A DNA stretch of 64,000 nt. Origin: SZUA-22 sp963751695. Its GTDB lineage: Bacteria; Bacteroidota; Ignavibacteria; Ignavibacteriales; Melioribacteraceae. The notes under the pieces were generated by a model. The model searched no databases. It was not told the DNA's origin and saw only the letters and a program-made list of their open reading frames with translations. The position numbers and the translations under genes were made by a program. Of the stretch, positions 27,561 to 36,909 are shown one piece after another (within the stretch, counting starts at the first letter, position 1; every line of letters begins with the position of its first letter). The stretch lies in the NCBI GenBank assembly GCA_963751695.1, contig CAVVVP010000009.1, forward strand, positions 372,001-436,000. The letters run 5' to 3'.

Positions 27561-28398
27561 AACCTCTTTGATCATTACAGTTTATAACCGCAGCAACTTG
27601 TTAAGAAAGGCACTTCTCTCACTTCAAAATCAGTCTGTAAAACCTGATGAGCTGATACTCTCTGATGATGGATCAGATGAGGATATTAAAAGAATTATTA
27701 GAGATATCGTTTCAAGATTTACATTCCCAGTTAAATTTATCCAGCAGGAACATAAAGATTTTAGATTGGCAAAATGCAGAAACAATGGCATTAGAGCAGC
27801 ATCGGGTAATTTTCTAATTTTTCTTGATCAAGATCTGATTCACACAAAGAATCTTATTCGAACATTTATCATGAATCAGAAAGAAAATAGATTTTTAAGC
27901 GGGATGCCGATCTGGCTTGATGAAGAAGCAAGTTTGAAGATCGCAGAAGATAAAATTAAGAGCGGAAATTATTCTCAATTGATAGATGAAAATCTTACAA
28001 AGAGAATTTCTAAACAATATCGAAAAGATAAGATCTATTACTACTTGCATAAAATGAGTTTAACTAACCAACCTCGAATGCGTGGTGGCTTCTGTGCACT
28101 CAACAAAGCTGATCTCGAAAAGATAAATGGGTACGACGAGAAATATATCGGTTGGGGGAATGAGGATGACGACGTAGCTCGTAGACTCTATCAGATGGGT
28201 GCTGAAGGTTATAATCCTTTCCGTGATGAGTACGCAATTCACTTGTACCATCCGCCAGCAAAAGAGGGAAGTGAGAGAGTGAACTTAGAATACGATGCTA
28301 TACGTGACCGCGAAATTAAGAAAGGTAAGTTTTGGTCAGAGTATGGTCTTAACAATCCTTACGGTGACGACAAATACACAGTTACCAAACTAAATTAA
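27553..28398 (+). CDS. Glycosyltransferase family 2 with a galactosyltransferase-like C-terminus
   Basis: 281 residues. SLIITVYNRSNLLRKALLSL starts the GT-A fold, DDGSDEDIKR is the nucleotide-binding strand and FLDQDLI provides the DxD-type metal site. RGGFCALNKADLEKINGYDE and then WGNEDDDVARRL form the C-terminal Glyco_transf_7C-type region found in chondroitin-polymerase-like enzymes. It starts with TTG at 27553 inside the previous gene. It is the last gene of the glycan cluster, and its stop lies 2 bases from the end of the convergent broken T9SS gene. Confidence 0.88.
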   Translation: MIKTSLIITVYNRSNLLRKALLSLQNQSVKPDELILSDDGSDEDIKRIIRDIVSRFTFPVKFIQQEHKDFRLAKCRNNGIRAASGNFLIFLDQDLIHTKNLIRTFIMNQKENRFLSGMPIWLDEEASLKIAEDKIKSGNYSQLIDENLTKRISKQYRKDKIYYYLHKMSLTNQPRMRGGFCALNKADLEKINGYDEKYIGWGNEDDDVARRLYQMGAEGYNPFRDEYAIHLYHPPAKEGSERVNLEYDAIRDREIKKGKFWSEYGLNNPYGDDKYTVTKLN

Positions 28399-28400
28399 TT

Positions 28401-28900
28401 TTACTTTATCAGCATCATCTTCATTGTTTTAGAGTAGTTGGTGTTTCCAGTCTGTAGAAATACATTCCACTTGAAAGGTTTGAACCATCAAAGTCAACAT
28501 TATGATAACCGGCTTCCATTTGCTCATTTGCAAGTTCAGCGACTTGCTGTCCAATAGCATTATAGACCACTACTTTAACCTTAGTAACATCTGGTAGTGA
28601 AAAACTAATAGCAGTCGAGGGATTAAACGGATTCGGATGATTCTGATGCAGCACAATTTTGCTAAACCTTTAAGAGAACTATTACTACATCGAGAGTATT
28701 CGTAAGCTCCATCTGTATCAAGTTGTTTTAATCTGTAATTTACTTCTCCAAAGAATTGAGTCATCAACAAATGAGTACACTTTAGGTGAGTTACTGTTCC
28801 CGTGCCCTTCCACAAAACCGATCTTCTCCCAAGCTTTCAGAATTCGATCCTTTCAATTTCAAATCCATAATTGTTAACTTCTGTAGCTGTTTCCCACTCA
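28401..28900 (-). repeat. Copy 1 of the shared T9SS C-terminal coding repeat
   Basis: This stretch, 30570-31060 and 32049-32560 encode the same linker plus sorting domain (EVNNYGFEIER, GHGNSYSPKDYSFYDD-like, YRLKQLDTDG, HPNPFNP, YFYRLET). Copies 1 and 2 are visibly alike at DNA level, for example both read ATCAGCATCATCTTCATTG near the gene end. Copy 3 is more diverged. Confidence 0.8.
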
Positions 28901-30424
28901 AGTCGAACACCGTTATCTAAAGCTAAGGCAGTAAAAGAAGTTAGTTCGACTGGAAGAGCTTGATCTAAATTTTTCATTCCTCGTGACGTAGTCTTTTAAA
29001 GTATCCCAAGTAAAATCACTGTACTGAGTTCCAGTACCAATCAAACCGAGTGACCAATCCAAGCTGGTCTCACTTCCTTCTAATACCCCAATATCGATTG
29101 AGGTTGAAGTATTTGCTGGCCCATCAGTCGCTAATATTGTGCCTTCATAACTAATGAATTGAATTAATTCTAATTGATAGCTGAGTGCCAAACCATCTGG
29201 GGGGCCATTTTGAATACCATTCGATGGAAAATCCACATAATAAAGGGTAAATGACGATCCACCTTCATTATAAGTTGATCCGGTTGTAAGATCAGTCCCA
29301 ACATTTTTCGTATCATAGGATCCGCCACCATTTCCGTTGTATAAATCTAGTCGAAAATCTGAAAGTGTATATAGATTTGGAGTTTCAATTATGATCTCAA
29401 CAAATTCATTTCCATCAGTCCCTGCATTGTCATAATGAAACTCATTTATCCATGCGTTTGGTAATGAAGGGCTCGGGTTTGTAATTTCCATTGCATTTGG
29501 GACAGGTTCATCAGTTTTATAATTTATATTACCACCTGCGTTTGTAAATGGAAAACTTTAAAATAGTACTCAGTGCCTGGATTTAATCCCGACCAATTAT
29601 ATAGTTGCAATCCATAAGCAATGACAACTGCTCCTTTACCATCTGATAAATCAGTATCTTCATTTTCAGTTGTATAATCATCAGGATAAACGATATCATC
29701 AAATATACTTGCTTTTATCAAATAACCAGAGGGAAGCTGAGAACCGATTGCATCAGTCCAAGTAAGTTCAATAACACTACTACTAAGTGTATTTGCATTA
29801 AAACTCGTTATATGATTAGTTGGTTCATCGTATATGGCAGGCGCAGATCCAAATCCACTTAATCCACCTGTAGTTGATGGAACACTACTGACTAGTTCAA
29901 ATCTAGAACTTGGGTCTGTCCATCCATCAAGATCTCCATCTGAAATGCTTTGTAGTAATTGGATATTCTGATTTAAAGTTGAAACTCCATTTCCATTCCA
30001 TTCTGATCGAGGATCAAAGCCTGGATTTCCAAAAATATCGGTCAATGTGCCTCCGTATGAAACACCCAAAGCATCATCACCGTTGAAACTAAAACCATAT
30101 GAAATAAACAAGACACTGCTTAATCCTTGATCAGTTAGGTATGTTCCCAGGTTGGGAGTACCAATCACTAATACATCATCAATATCTAGTGTCCCCGTAT
30201 TAATTAGTAGTACCAGGAAGATCAGTTAATGTTGCGCCATTCGTCCCTTGTTGAATTATTAAATTATTAATAGAAAAATCCATCTCGCTCGTTGTATTAT
30301 TCCAGATTTCTATTCCTTTGGGATTTGAACCACTTTCTGTTTCAACATATTGAGAAATAATCTGTCCAAACCCAATCTGAGCTGATGTAAATAGTAAAAC
30401 TAAAATTATAGCAATCTTTTTCAT
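28401..30424 (-). pseudogene. Secreted T9SS cargo protein A, broken by several frameshifts
   Basis: The start at 30424 gives a signal peptide (MKKIAIILVLLFTSAQIGFG) and then a beta-rich secreted protein. Pieces lie in different frames: 30424-30200, 30168-29524, 29491-28913, and the sorting domain at 28815-28401. At least five indels are needed to join them, including a lost T near 29548 in GTTTTCC and one near 30190. The middle contains a fibronectin-type segment (ITSFNANTLSSSVIELTW) and a lamin-tail-like segment (INEFHYDNAGTDGNEFVEI). The end is a type IX sorting domain with HPNPFNPSTAISFSLP. Intact, it would have about 670 residues and be exported to the cell surface. Confidence 0.75.
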
Positions 30425-30510
30425 ATCACATCCAAATGTCTTAATTCATCAAACGGGATATTAACTTAAAAATATTTGGAATAAAATGGAAATTAATTAG
30501 ACGAGTGGAC

Positions 30511-30541
30511 ACAAAAAAACCGCAGACTTAGGTCTGCGGTT
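30511..30541 (-). terminator. Terminator after broken T9SS gene B
   Basis: 10-bp perfect stem AACCGCAGAC (30518-30527) with GTCTGCGGTT (30532-30541) and a 4-base loop. The A-run at 30513-30519 gives a U-tract on the minus strand. It lies just downstream of gene B and upstream of gene A. Confidence 0.9.
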
Positions 30542-30569
30542 ATAGATGATAAAATCTGTTTTAAGAGTG

Positions 30570-31060
30570 TTATTTTATCAGCATCATCTTCATTGTTTTG
30601 GAGTATGATGCTGTTTCGAGTCTGTAGAAATACATACCACTTGAGAGGTTTGCACCATCGAAGTCTACACTGTGGTTGCCGGCTTCCATTTGCTCGTTTG
30701 CTAATTCTGCAACTTGTTGACCAATTGCGTTATAGACAACTACTTTTACATAAGTAACTTCTGGAAGCGAGAAACTAATTGCAGTCGAAGGGTTAAACGG
30801 ATTTGGATGATTCTGGTTCAGCACAACCTTGCCTAAACCTTTAACATTTACAGATACTTCATTGTGGTATTCGAAAGCTCCATCTGTGTCTAACTGCTTA
30901 AGTCTATATTTTACTTCTCCATCTAGCGGAGTGTTGTCGTAGAATGAATACTCTTTTGGAGAATAACTGTTGCCATGTCCTTCAACAAAACCTATGCTTT
31001 CCCAATTATCAGAAACAGATCTTTCTACCTCAAAACCATAATTATTAATTCTGTTGCTGT
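30570..31060 (-). repeat. Copy 2 of the shared T9SS C-terminal coding repeat
   Basis: Intact frame across the repeat. Closest to copy 1 in DNA sequence, with the same gene-end string and near-identical EQMEAG segment of the sorting domain. Direct repeats of this kind can recombine or confuse assembly. Confidence 0.8.
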
Positions 31061-31769
31061 TGCCCAGTTTAGCATTACTCCTTTCTTGACTGCTAAGCAG
31101 TGAATGAGGTGAGTTCGACTGGGAGTGGATTTGGAATATCTTTAAGCCTGAAATTAGCAGAAGATAGAAGTCCAGTTATATTTGATATCGAGAATTTGTG
31201 CATTTAGGTTACCTTACATTCGCCAAGTAAGTGTTCCATTATACAATGCGCTGTTTATTGTTTCCCAATAGCATAGCAATCTATATCAGTTGTTAATCTT
31301 GAGGTCAATGCAGATGTCGTAAGACTATTTGCAGTTGCATCGAAAACAGTTGCTAAATTGTATAGCAGTTATGAGATTAGGTGTGCCGCGTAGTTCCCTG
31401 AAATGCCAATACTTGATCACCATGCAACTGATAAATTAAAATCTTTATCCCCCACAAACTCATCACCTGGATAGGTCCATTCGGTACTTGAACTGTTATA
31501 AACAATTATTTCAAATGTTATGAGGCTCTTGAGGCAGTGAATAATCTAATATCATTACTTAGGTCATAAAATATTGTCACTTCTCAACCAGATCGGTAAA
31601 GTAGATTTCTGTATCAGCTACTACATCAACTAGAAACACAAAAGCAAAATCATACTCATTAAAGGAATTATACCCAACAATTAATAGGTCACCTTTCTGC
31701 AAAGTAATTTGTCCATCCAATTATGAGAAAACAAATAAAATTAAAAACAGTAAATAGTATTTTCTTCAT
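30570..31769 (-). pseudogene. Secreted T9SS cargo protein B, heavily frameshifted
   Basis: The start codon at 31769 has a good ribosome binding site (GGAGG) and a hydrophobic signal peptide beginning MKKILFTVFNFICFL. No long frame is kept until the last 480 bases. From about 31055 to 30570 a frame is open and ends in a complete type IX sorting domain (HPNPFNPSTAISFSLPEV ... MMLIK). Just upstream, the common linker LPVELTSFTA is followed by a TAG that disappears if one T is added at GCTTAGC (near 31095). The full product would be about 400 residues. Its own terminator is at 30511-30541. Confidence 0.65.
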
Positions 31770-32011
31770 AATTCCTCCAAGTGGATATTATGCTTATTTT
31801 TATAATAAAAATTAAATATTTAGTACTTTGGAACTATGCTGGTTATCGGAGAATTATGGAAGATATAACCCTCATTACATTTAAGAAACAAACTAAGAAT
31901 TTTTATAAAAGATGCACGAAGAATTTCTTTTTTTTTACTTAAAGTTTGAATAAATACTTATGAAGAAAACATGGTTATTCCAAACGAATGGAATTTCGGT
32001 AGGATTCAATA
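31770..32011. other. Intergenic gap between broken genes B and C
   Basis: AT-rich sequence of about 240 bases upstream of gene B. It should hold the gene B promoter, but no exact TAnnTTTG box was recognised on the minus strand. Confidence 0.4.
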
Positions 32012-32036
32012 AAAATCCCCGCCTATACAGGCGGGG
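32012..32036 (-). terminator. Terminator after broken T9SS gene C
   Basis: 8-bp GC-rich stem CCCCGCCT (32017-32024) with AGGCGGGG (32029-32036), loop ATAC. The A-run at 32010-32015 makes the U-tract on the minus strand. It is 12 bases beyond the gene C stop. Confidence 0.92.
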
Positions 32037-32048
32037 TTGACAAACGCA

Positions 32049-32560
32049 CTATTTTATCAACACCATCTTTCGGGTTTGGGCATAGTTTGGTGTTTCGAGC
32101 CTGTAAAAGTAGAAACCGCTTGATAAATATGATGCATCAAAATTGAGAGTATAATGGCCAGCCTCAAACTGATCATTAGCAAGTTCTTCAATTTTCTCTC
32201 CAATTGCATTGTAAATTATCAATGTTACGTAAGAAAGTTCCGGAAGACTAAAACTAATTGTCGTACCCGGATTAAACGGATTCGGATGATTCTGATACAA
32301 CTCTATCTTTTTGGATATTGTTGATGTCACCTCAGCTTCAAATGAATATTCGTAACCTCCGTCAGTGTCTATCTGCTTAAGTCTGTAGACTGAACTTCCT
32401 GGAAGAGGGGAGTCATCATAAAATGAATAATCTTTAGGAGAGTAGCTATTGCCGTGCCCTTCAACAAAACCAATCTTCTCCCATTTATTAGCATTTGATC
32501 TTTCGATCTCAAATCCGTAATTGTTTACTTCTGTTGCTGTTGACCAATTAAGCATTACAC
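32049..32560 (-). repeat. Copy 3 of the shared T9SS C-terminal coding repeat
   Basis: Intact frame with the same domain order, but the sorting domain is more diverged (ELSYVTLIIYNAIGEKIEEL) than in copies 1 and 2. Confidence 0.78.
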
Positions 32561-33281
32561 CACCTTTTACCGGAGTGGCTTCGAAGGATGTAAGTTCGAC
32601 AGGTAATAATGAATTCCCAATATTCGTGCTAAATCTTGAAATTCAGTTAATTGTAGGTAAGGTCCAATTGCTAGGAATTCATTGTTTGTTGTGTTCGCCC
32701 TTATTTCCATCAACGTATCCATTAAAATAAAAATTTGATCCTTTGGTAAATATTAAGTTTGAAGATGTTCCAGGGGAATAAGAAGTATTCATCAATGGCA
32801 CCGATTAAAATCCATTTAACATTTGCCCGACTGTAGTTTGTTGCTGCAATAAATATGGGAGATGATTCTGTTCCCACATATGCAATCAACTGGTCACCAA
32901 AATTGTTCAAGCTAAAAGTTCCTGATAATAATCCTGAATTTACCTCAGAATACGTGTAATGGATCTGTGTCAGATCCTCCATTTAGTTCAACTCTGATAA
33001 ATGTACCTCCTGGTACATTGGTCCATATTGGATCAGAGAATTCGAAAAAATAAAAATAGCTTCACCTAAACTTGTTTCGATATCTCCAATATTATTAACT
33101 CCATTTTCAGTAATCCTCAATGGGCTAAGATCTAAATTATCAGCAAGGGTAACAAACTCAAAGAAATTGTTTGTGCTGCTTACTTGTGTAAAAACAATAT
33201 CACCATCGGAGGAGTACCCTGAGCAAAGTGGATATTGAGAGCTAATAATATAACTAAAAAACTATGTTTTATGTATTTCAT
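32049..33281 (-). pseudogene. Secreted T9SS cargo protein C, frameshifted
   Basis: ATG at 33281 begins a signal peptide (MKYIKHSFLVILLALNIHFA). The frame closes after about 36 codons; the continuation DGDIVFTQVSSTNNFFEFV lies in another frame. A middle piece (32982-32722) has FSLNNFGDQLIAYVGTESS, recalling secreted lamin-tail-like repeats. The last 500 bases are intact: VELTSFEATPVKGGVMLNW, a fibronectin-like region, then a sorting domain with HPNPFNPGTTISFSLPEL and the end RKMVLIK. The total of 1233 bases equals 411 codons, so the indels nearly compensate. Confidence 0.7.
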
Positions 33282-33604
33282 GACGTTACCTAAGTTCTTT
33301 AAATTAGATTATCAGAGAGATAAGATAACATTATGTTTTACAATACTTTAAATATAAACCATTTTTTCGAAAAAGACAATAAATTCTTCATATGATTTAA
33401 ATATTATTTTAGGGGAAAAAATGTCCATAAATTATGCCAGTCAAACGGTAAAAATTCCTTGAATATGAAGTAAAACAAGAGTAATTAAATAATTTTTATA
33501 TGTAATGATTACCAGCAGGAAAAAAGTACATCCTTAAATAGTAAAGTTGACTAAATGGTAAAATTGTAAACATTCTATGCATAAAATTAGTTTTTCAAAT
33601 TATC
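33282..33604. other. Gene-free AT-rich gap
   Basis: About 320 bases between broken gene C and the tRNA-Met promoter. I see no supported gene, RNA or strong hairpin. It should contain the minus-strand promoter of gene C. Confidence 0.5.
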
Positions 33605-33635
33605 TTGTAGTTTCACAAATCAATTTTTATATTTG
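33605..33635 (+). promoter_or_regulatory. Bacteroidota-type promoter of tRNA-Met and secG
   Basis: TTG at 33605-33607 and TATATTTG at 33628-33635 with a 20-base spacer. The tRNA begins 22 bases after the -7 box, and secG follows the tRNA without an intervening terminator, so the two are probably co-transcribed. Confidence 0.75.
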
Positions 33636-33656
33636 TTATCCGGTTTTAAACGAGTT

Positions 33657-33730
33657 GGCGAGGTAGCTCAGTAGGTTAGAGCAGTGGAATCATAATCCAC
33701 GTGTCGGGGGTTCGAATCCCTCCCTCGCTA
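33657..33730 (+). tRNA. tRNA-Met (anticodon CAT), elongator type
   Basis: Complete 74-nt cloverleaf. The acceptor stem is GGCGAGG with CCTCGCT (one G-U pair at the top) and discriminator A at 33730. The D arm is GCTC/GAGC. The anticodon stem is GTGGA/TCCAC around the loop ATCATAA, giving CAT. A 5-base variable loop follows, then the T arm with TTCGAAT. No CCA is encoded. The base-paired first position and the overall sequence fit elongator Met rather than initiator; an Ile2 (lysidine) tRNA is less likely by its acceptor stem. Confidence 0.93.
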
Positions 33731-33751
33731 CAATTATTTAAGGAGACGATG

Positions 33752-34147
33752 ATGTACACACTTTTGATAACAGTTGAAATTATTTTATCATTTGTACTAG
33801 TAATGATAGTATTGCTTCAATCGAGCAAGGGCGGCGGAATGGCTGGTATTACTGGCGGTGCAAGCAATTTTGGAACTATGTTCGGCTCAAGAAGAACTGC
33901 GGACTTTTTAAGTAGAGCTACTTGGTGGATCGGCGGAACAGTTTTGGCTTTAGCTTTGGTAATAAATATGTTCTTTCTACCCGGACAGACAACAAGTGAA
34001 CAGAGAGATAGTATAATTCAAACATCTAGAGAAATGCAGCAAGCACCAACTCAGCCGATGCTTCCCGCAACTCCAACTACTGAAGATAATAGTACCGATG
34101 TTCCAGCGACAACTGATGATAACAATACTCCGGCGAATGTAGAATAG
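33752..34147 (+). CDS. secG: Preprotein translocase subunit SecG
   Basis: Small inner-membrane subunit of the SecYEG channel. The first helix (MYTLLITVEIILSFVLVMIVLLQ) is followed by the family loop SSKGGGMAGITGGASNFGTMFGSRRTADFLSRATW, then a second helix. The C-terminal tail of about 45 residues is rich in Thr, Pro and Asn, which is common in Bacteroidota SecG. A longer frame runs back into the tRNA, but AGGAG at 33741-33745 points to the ATG at 33749 or, with better spacing, 33752. The tRNA-Met gene lies 21 bases upstream. Confidence 0.93.
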   Translation: MYTLLITVEIILSFVLVMIVLLQSSKGGGMAGITGGASNFGTMFGSRRTADFLSRATWWIGGTVLALALVINMFFLPGQTTSEQRDSIIQTSREMQQAPTQPMLPATPTTEDNSTDVPATTDDNNTPANVE

Positions 34148-34168
34148 ATAAAAATTTAATTTTAGAGG

Positions 34169-34204
34169 AAACCTGTCTTCTGGTTAGGAGGCAGGTTTTT
34201 TTTT
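34169..34204 (+). terminator. Terminator of the tRNA-Met/secG unit
   Basis: Stem AAACCTG (34169-34175) with CAGGTTT (34192-34198), followed by an uninterrupted T-run to 34204. It sits about 20 bases after the secG stop. Confidence 0.88.
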
Positions 34205-34235
34205 CCTCAATTCAAAAATTTAATGAGAAAGAAAA

Positions 34236-35066
34236 ATGGCAAAAAAGAAAAATAGCGTAGAAAAAGCCTATAAAAATTTAGACTTTTTAACTTCAATCGA
34301 TGCAAGATCAATAAGAATACTTGCAGAATTTGAGGAACCAAAATCAAGGTTCGAAAAAAATAACATAATCGATACAATAGTATTTTTTGGATCAGCAAGA
34401 ATAAAATCGCTCAAGGAAGCAAAAGCTGATCTGAACAAGCTAAAAAAAGTACAGGATAAAAGCTTTAGAAAGTATAAAAGAGAACTGGAAGAGGCTGAGA
34501 AAATGCTTTTAATGTCAAGGTACTATGAGGATGCTGTTGAACTTTCGAAGAGGTTAACTGAATGGTCAATGAGTCTTCCTGTCGAGGAAAAGAGATTCAT
34601 AGTCTGCAGCGGTGGGGGACCTGGAATTATGGAAGCTGCCAATAAAGGTGCAAAGCTTGCTGGCGGAGATTCAATAGGATTAAATATCAGTATTCCATTT
34701 GAACAGTTTGTTAACAAGTATGTCGAATCTGAATATGCATTCGAGTTTCACTATTTCTTTATGAGAAAATTCTGGTTCACTTATATGGCAAAAGCTTTGA
34801 TCGTTTTCCCTGGTGGATTTGGAACACTCGATGAGATGATGGAAGTGATAACATTAATGCAGACAGATAAGATTAAAAAAGAAATGAAAGTAATTGTTTA
34901 TGATGAAAACTTCTGGAAGCAAGTATTAAACATGGATAAGTTAGTTGAATTCGGTACGATAAGTAAAAGTGACTTTAAACTATTCGATTTCTGTAACAGT
35001 GTTGATGAGATGTTCGAGAAAATTACAACACATTTTCACAAACATTATTTGAACGGGCACAAATAA
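34236..35066 (+). CDS. TIGR00730-type LOG family protein
   Basis: 276 residues. The C-terminal two thirds form a Rossmann domain with VVFFGSAR-like start (IVFFGSARI), CSGGGPGIMEAANKGA and the nucleotide-binding PGGFGTLDEMMEV (the PGGxGTxxE motif of LOG proteins). These hydrolyse cytokinin riboside 5'-monophosphates or related nucleotides at the N-glycosidic bond. The N-terminal 45 residues plus a charged helical insertion (KKVQDKSFRKYKREL, about 75-90) are longer than in LOG/YvdD. Physiological substrate in bacteria is mostly unknown. It stands alone between two terminators. Confidence 0.88.
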   Translation: MAKKKNSVEKAYKNLDFLTSIDARSIRILAEFEEPKSRFEKNNIIDTIVFFGSARIKSLKEAKADLNKLKKVQDKSFRKYKRELEEAEKMLLMSRYYEDAVELSKRLTEWSMSLPVEEKRFIVCSGGGPGIMEAANKGAKLAGGDSIGLNISIPFEQFVNKYVESEYAFEFHYFFMRKFWFTYMAKALIVFPGGFGTLDEMMEVITLMQTDKIKKEMKVIVYDENFWKQVLNMDKLVEFGTISKSDFKLFDFCNSVDEMFEKITTHFHKHYLNGHK

Positions 35067-35089
35067 AAAAACCCTCAAAATGAGGGTTT
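35066..35089 (-). terminator. Terminator of rpsU
   Basis: 9-bp stem AAACCCTCA (35069-35077) with TGAGGGTTT (35081-35089), loop AAA. The A-run on the left is the U-tract of the minus strand. The stem overlaps the last bases of rpsU including its stop codon. Confidence 0.88.
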
Positions 35090-35285
35090 ATCTGTTCTCT
35101 CTAAGAGAGTCTTTGTAAGCTCTTCGTCTAGCCTTAATACGTTCCATACGATTCTCTATCGATGGTTTTGTGAAATACTGACGTCTCTTGAATTCCTTTA
35201 GTACTCCAGATCTTTCATATTTCTTCTTGAAACGTTTTAAAGCTCTATCAATGTTTTCGTTATCTCCGACTACGATTCCTACCAA
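35088..35285 (-). CDS. rpsU: 30S ribosomal protein S21
   Basis: 65 residues with the S21 pattern VGIVVGDNENIDRALKRFKKKYER, then LKEFKRRQYF and a basic C-terminal helix. It is a small-subunit protein near the 16S 3' end and anti-Shine-Dalgarno region. The start is TTG at 35285, preceded by AGGTGAG; no in-frame ATG is available. It is a single-gene unit with its own terminator. Confidence 0.95.
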   Translation of the reverse strand: MVGIVVGDNENIDRALKRFKKKYERSGVLKEFKRRQYFTKPSIENRMERIKARRRAYKDSLRENR

Positions 35286-35353
35286 TTCTTACTCACCTAC
35301 CTTCATTCTTTTAGTTTTTACAAAATTTAAGATAATAAATTTAGCAATAAAAT

Positions 35354-36826
35354 TTAATAAATTCTAGCATTTTTAATATAACTTCTCTGACTGCGGACGT
35401 CATATAAAAATCCATTTACGCATACAAAAATTATTTCATCATTTTTCTTCAGAATAAAATTTGGTGATCTTCCTAGACCGAACTCAAGTTTAATCTTTCT
35501 ATCGGATTGAACAATATTAATAGGAAAATCTGTAAAACGTTCTTTTGAATCGATTGAATCAACTTTTACGTAAGAGTATCCTTGAGAAACTATTTTGGGA
35601 ATATCTAAGCTATTTAGTTCATCAACTTTTTCAAATTCTTCTGGATAAACTTTAGCATTTTCTAGTATCATTCCTTCACAATTAATTTCTTCGTAACCAT
35701 AGAATGTTGAGAGATCACCGATATCCTCAATTCCGCCAGAAAAGTAAAAATCTCTTTTATCTGAAGTGCCTCGCTCATTCTGATTTATTCCAATATCAAT
35801 AATATAATCTACACCATTCTTTGAAACGGTTACTTTCTTAAGTAGAAGATCGAAGAGAAGTTTTTGATTTTCTGGAATTGCTTTATAAGTTTCAATAGAC
35901 TCATTTTTATAAGATCCATTTGCAATCGAATTTAATGAGGCCAAAATCGTGATGAAATTTATCTTTCTAATAAATTGTTTTTCGTAATTGTTTTTCCACC
36001 CACCCGATTCAATAAGCACAAGTCCACTGCCCCATTTAACAAAATTATCACCAAACGCTCGAGGTTCAAAATCATCACTATATCTTGCAATATGACCAGG
36101 AATAAACTGATCAAGATCTTTTTTCATGAAAGCGATAAGTTTCATTGATCTTTCGCGAACATCATTCATATCCTTTTCATGATTGAAAGCCGGAGTCAAG
36201 AAAGAGATCGTTGCAACCTTATAGCTATTTCCAGCTGTATATCGCGTGCTCTGATCGTGAAGATTAAAAGAGAAAACTGGTTGTAGACTAACTTGCAAAG
36301 ACTTTAAAATTTTTGATTCCGGAAACTGAAGCCTGAGTGCATCTCGATTGATATCAATTCCAACTTCGTTTCTTCTCGTAAATTTTTCAGTGCCATCAGG
36401 ATTTAACATAGGTACAAAGTAAAATGACACATTCTTTCTTATAAAATCCTTTATTCCAGAGAATTCATCATTGTCAGAACTAAAGAATTTAAGGATATCA
36501 AGAAGTGCCATAGTTGCTGTCGACTCATCTCCGTGCATTTGAGACCATCCCAAAACATTTATAGGACCTGTACCGAGTCTGAAAAGCTTTATTTCTCTTC
36601 CTTCAACTGAGTAACCGGCAGTTTTAATCTCTATTGATTCAGATGTGTTGTATTTTGCTAAAACATCCATCATTTCCTGATGAGAGAACCGCTTGTTCAC
36701 GATTTCATTTTCTTTAAAATCCGGATAAGTATCATAAAGCCTTTGTGAAAAATTTGCCTGCGCCACAATTGTTCCAATTAATATGAGTAAATAAAATAAA
36801 ATAAATGGTAAGATTTTCGAAAACAT
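35354..36826 (-). CDS. Secreted M14-family zinc carboxypeptidase
   Basis: 490 residues with an N-terminal signal peptide (about 1-23, ending VAQA). The M14 domain follows: the zinc motif MHGDES (H-x-x-E), LNPDGTEKFTRRN with the substrate-binding Arg, the third zinc ligand in FNLHDQS, and the catalytic Glu in LIESGG. The last 160 residues are a beta-rich extension without an obvious sorting domain. It likely trims peptides or a peptidoglycan stem in the periplasm or outside. An outer-membrane barrel gene lies 83 bases upstream in the same direction. Confidence 0.88.
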   Translation of the reverse strand: MFSKILPFILFYLLILIGTIVAQANFSQRLYDTYPDFKENEIVNKRFSHQEMMDVLAKYNTSESIEIKTAGYSVEGREIKLFRLGTGPINVLGWSQMHGDESTATMALLDILKFFSSDNDEFSGIKDFIRKNVSFYFVPMLNPDGTEKFTRRNEVGIDINRDALRLQFPESKILKSLQVSLQPVFSFNLHDQSTRYTAGNSYKVATISFLTPAFNHEKDMNDVRERSMKLIAFMKKDLDQFIPGHIARYSDDFEPRAFGDNFVKWGSGLVLIESGGWKNNYEKQFIRKINFITILASLNSIANGSYKNESIETYKAIPENQKLLFDLLLKKVTVSKNGVDYIIDIGINQNERGTSDKRDFYFSGGIEDIGDLSTFYGYEEINCEGMILENAKVYPEEFEKVDELNSLDIPKIVSQGYSYVKVDSIDSKERFTDFPINIVQSDRKIKLEFGLGRSPNFILKKNDEIIFVCVNGFLYDVRSQRSYIKNARIY

Positions 36827-36909
36827 TTCGTTCTAAAAATTTATTGAATCAATAAAGTAAAATAAGTAATAACGAAATGAAAAATCAAAAAGAGTTGAAA
36901 ATTGAAGAG

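Noticed and set aside
28401..33281. CRISPR array or satellite repeat
   Set aside because: The repeats are about 500 bases, coding, and only three in number, with no short regular spacers.
33657..33730. tRNA-Ile2 (CAU, lysidine-modified)
   Set aside because: The anticodon alone is compatible, but the acceptor stem and body are those of elongator tRNA-Met. tilS in the window made me consider it.
33701..33751. SecG start at GTG/TTG within the tRNA-Met
   Set aside because: The longer frame reads through the tRNA T-arm. AGGAG at 33741-33745 supports the ATG at 33749/33752.
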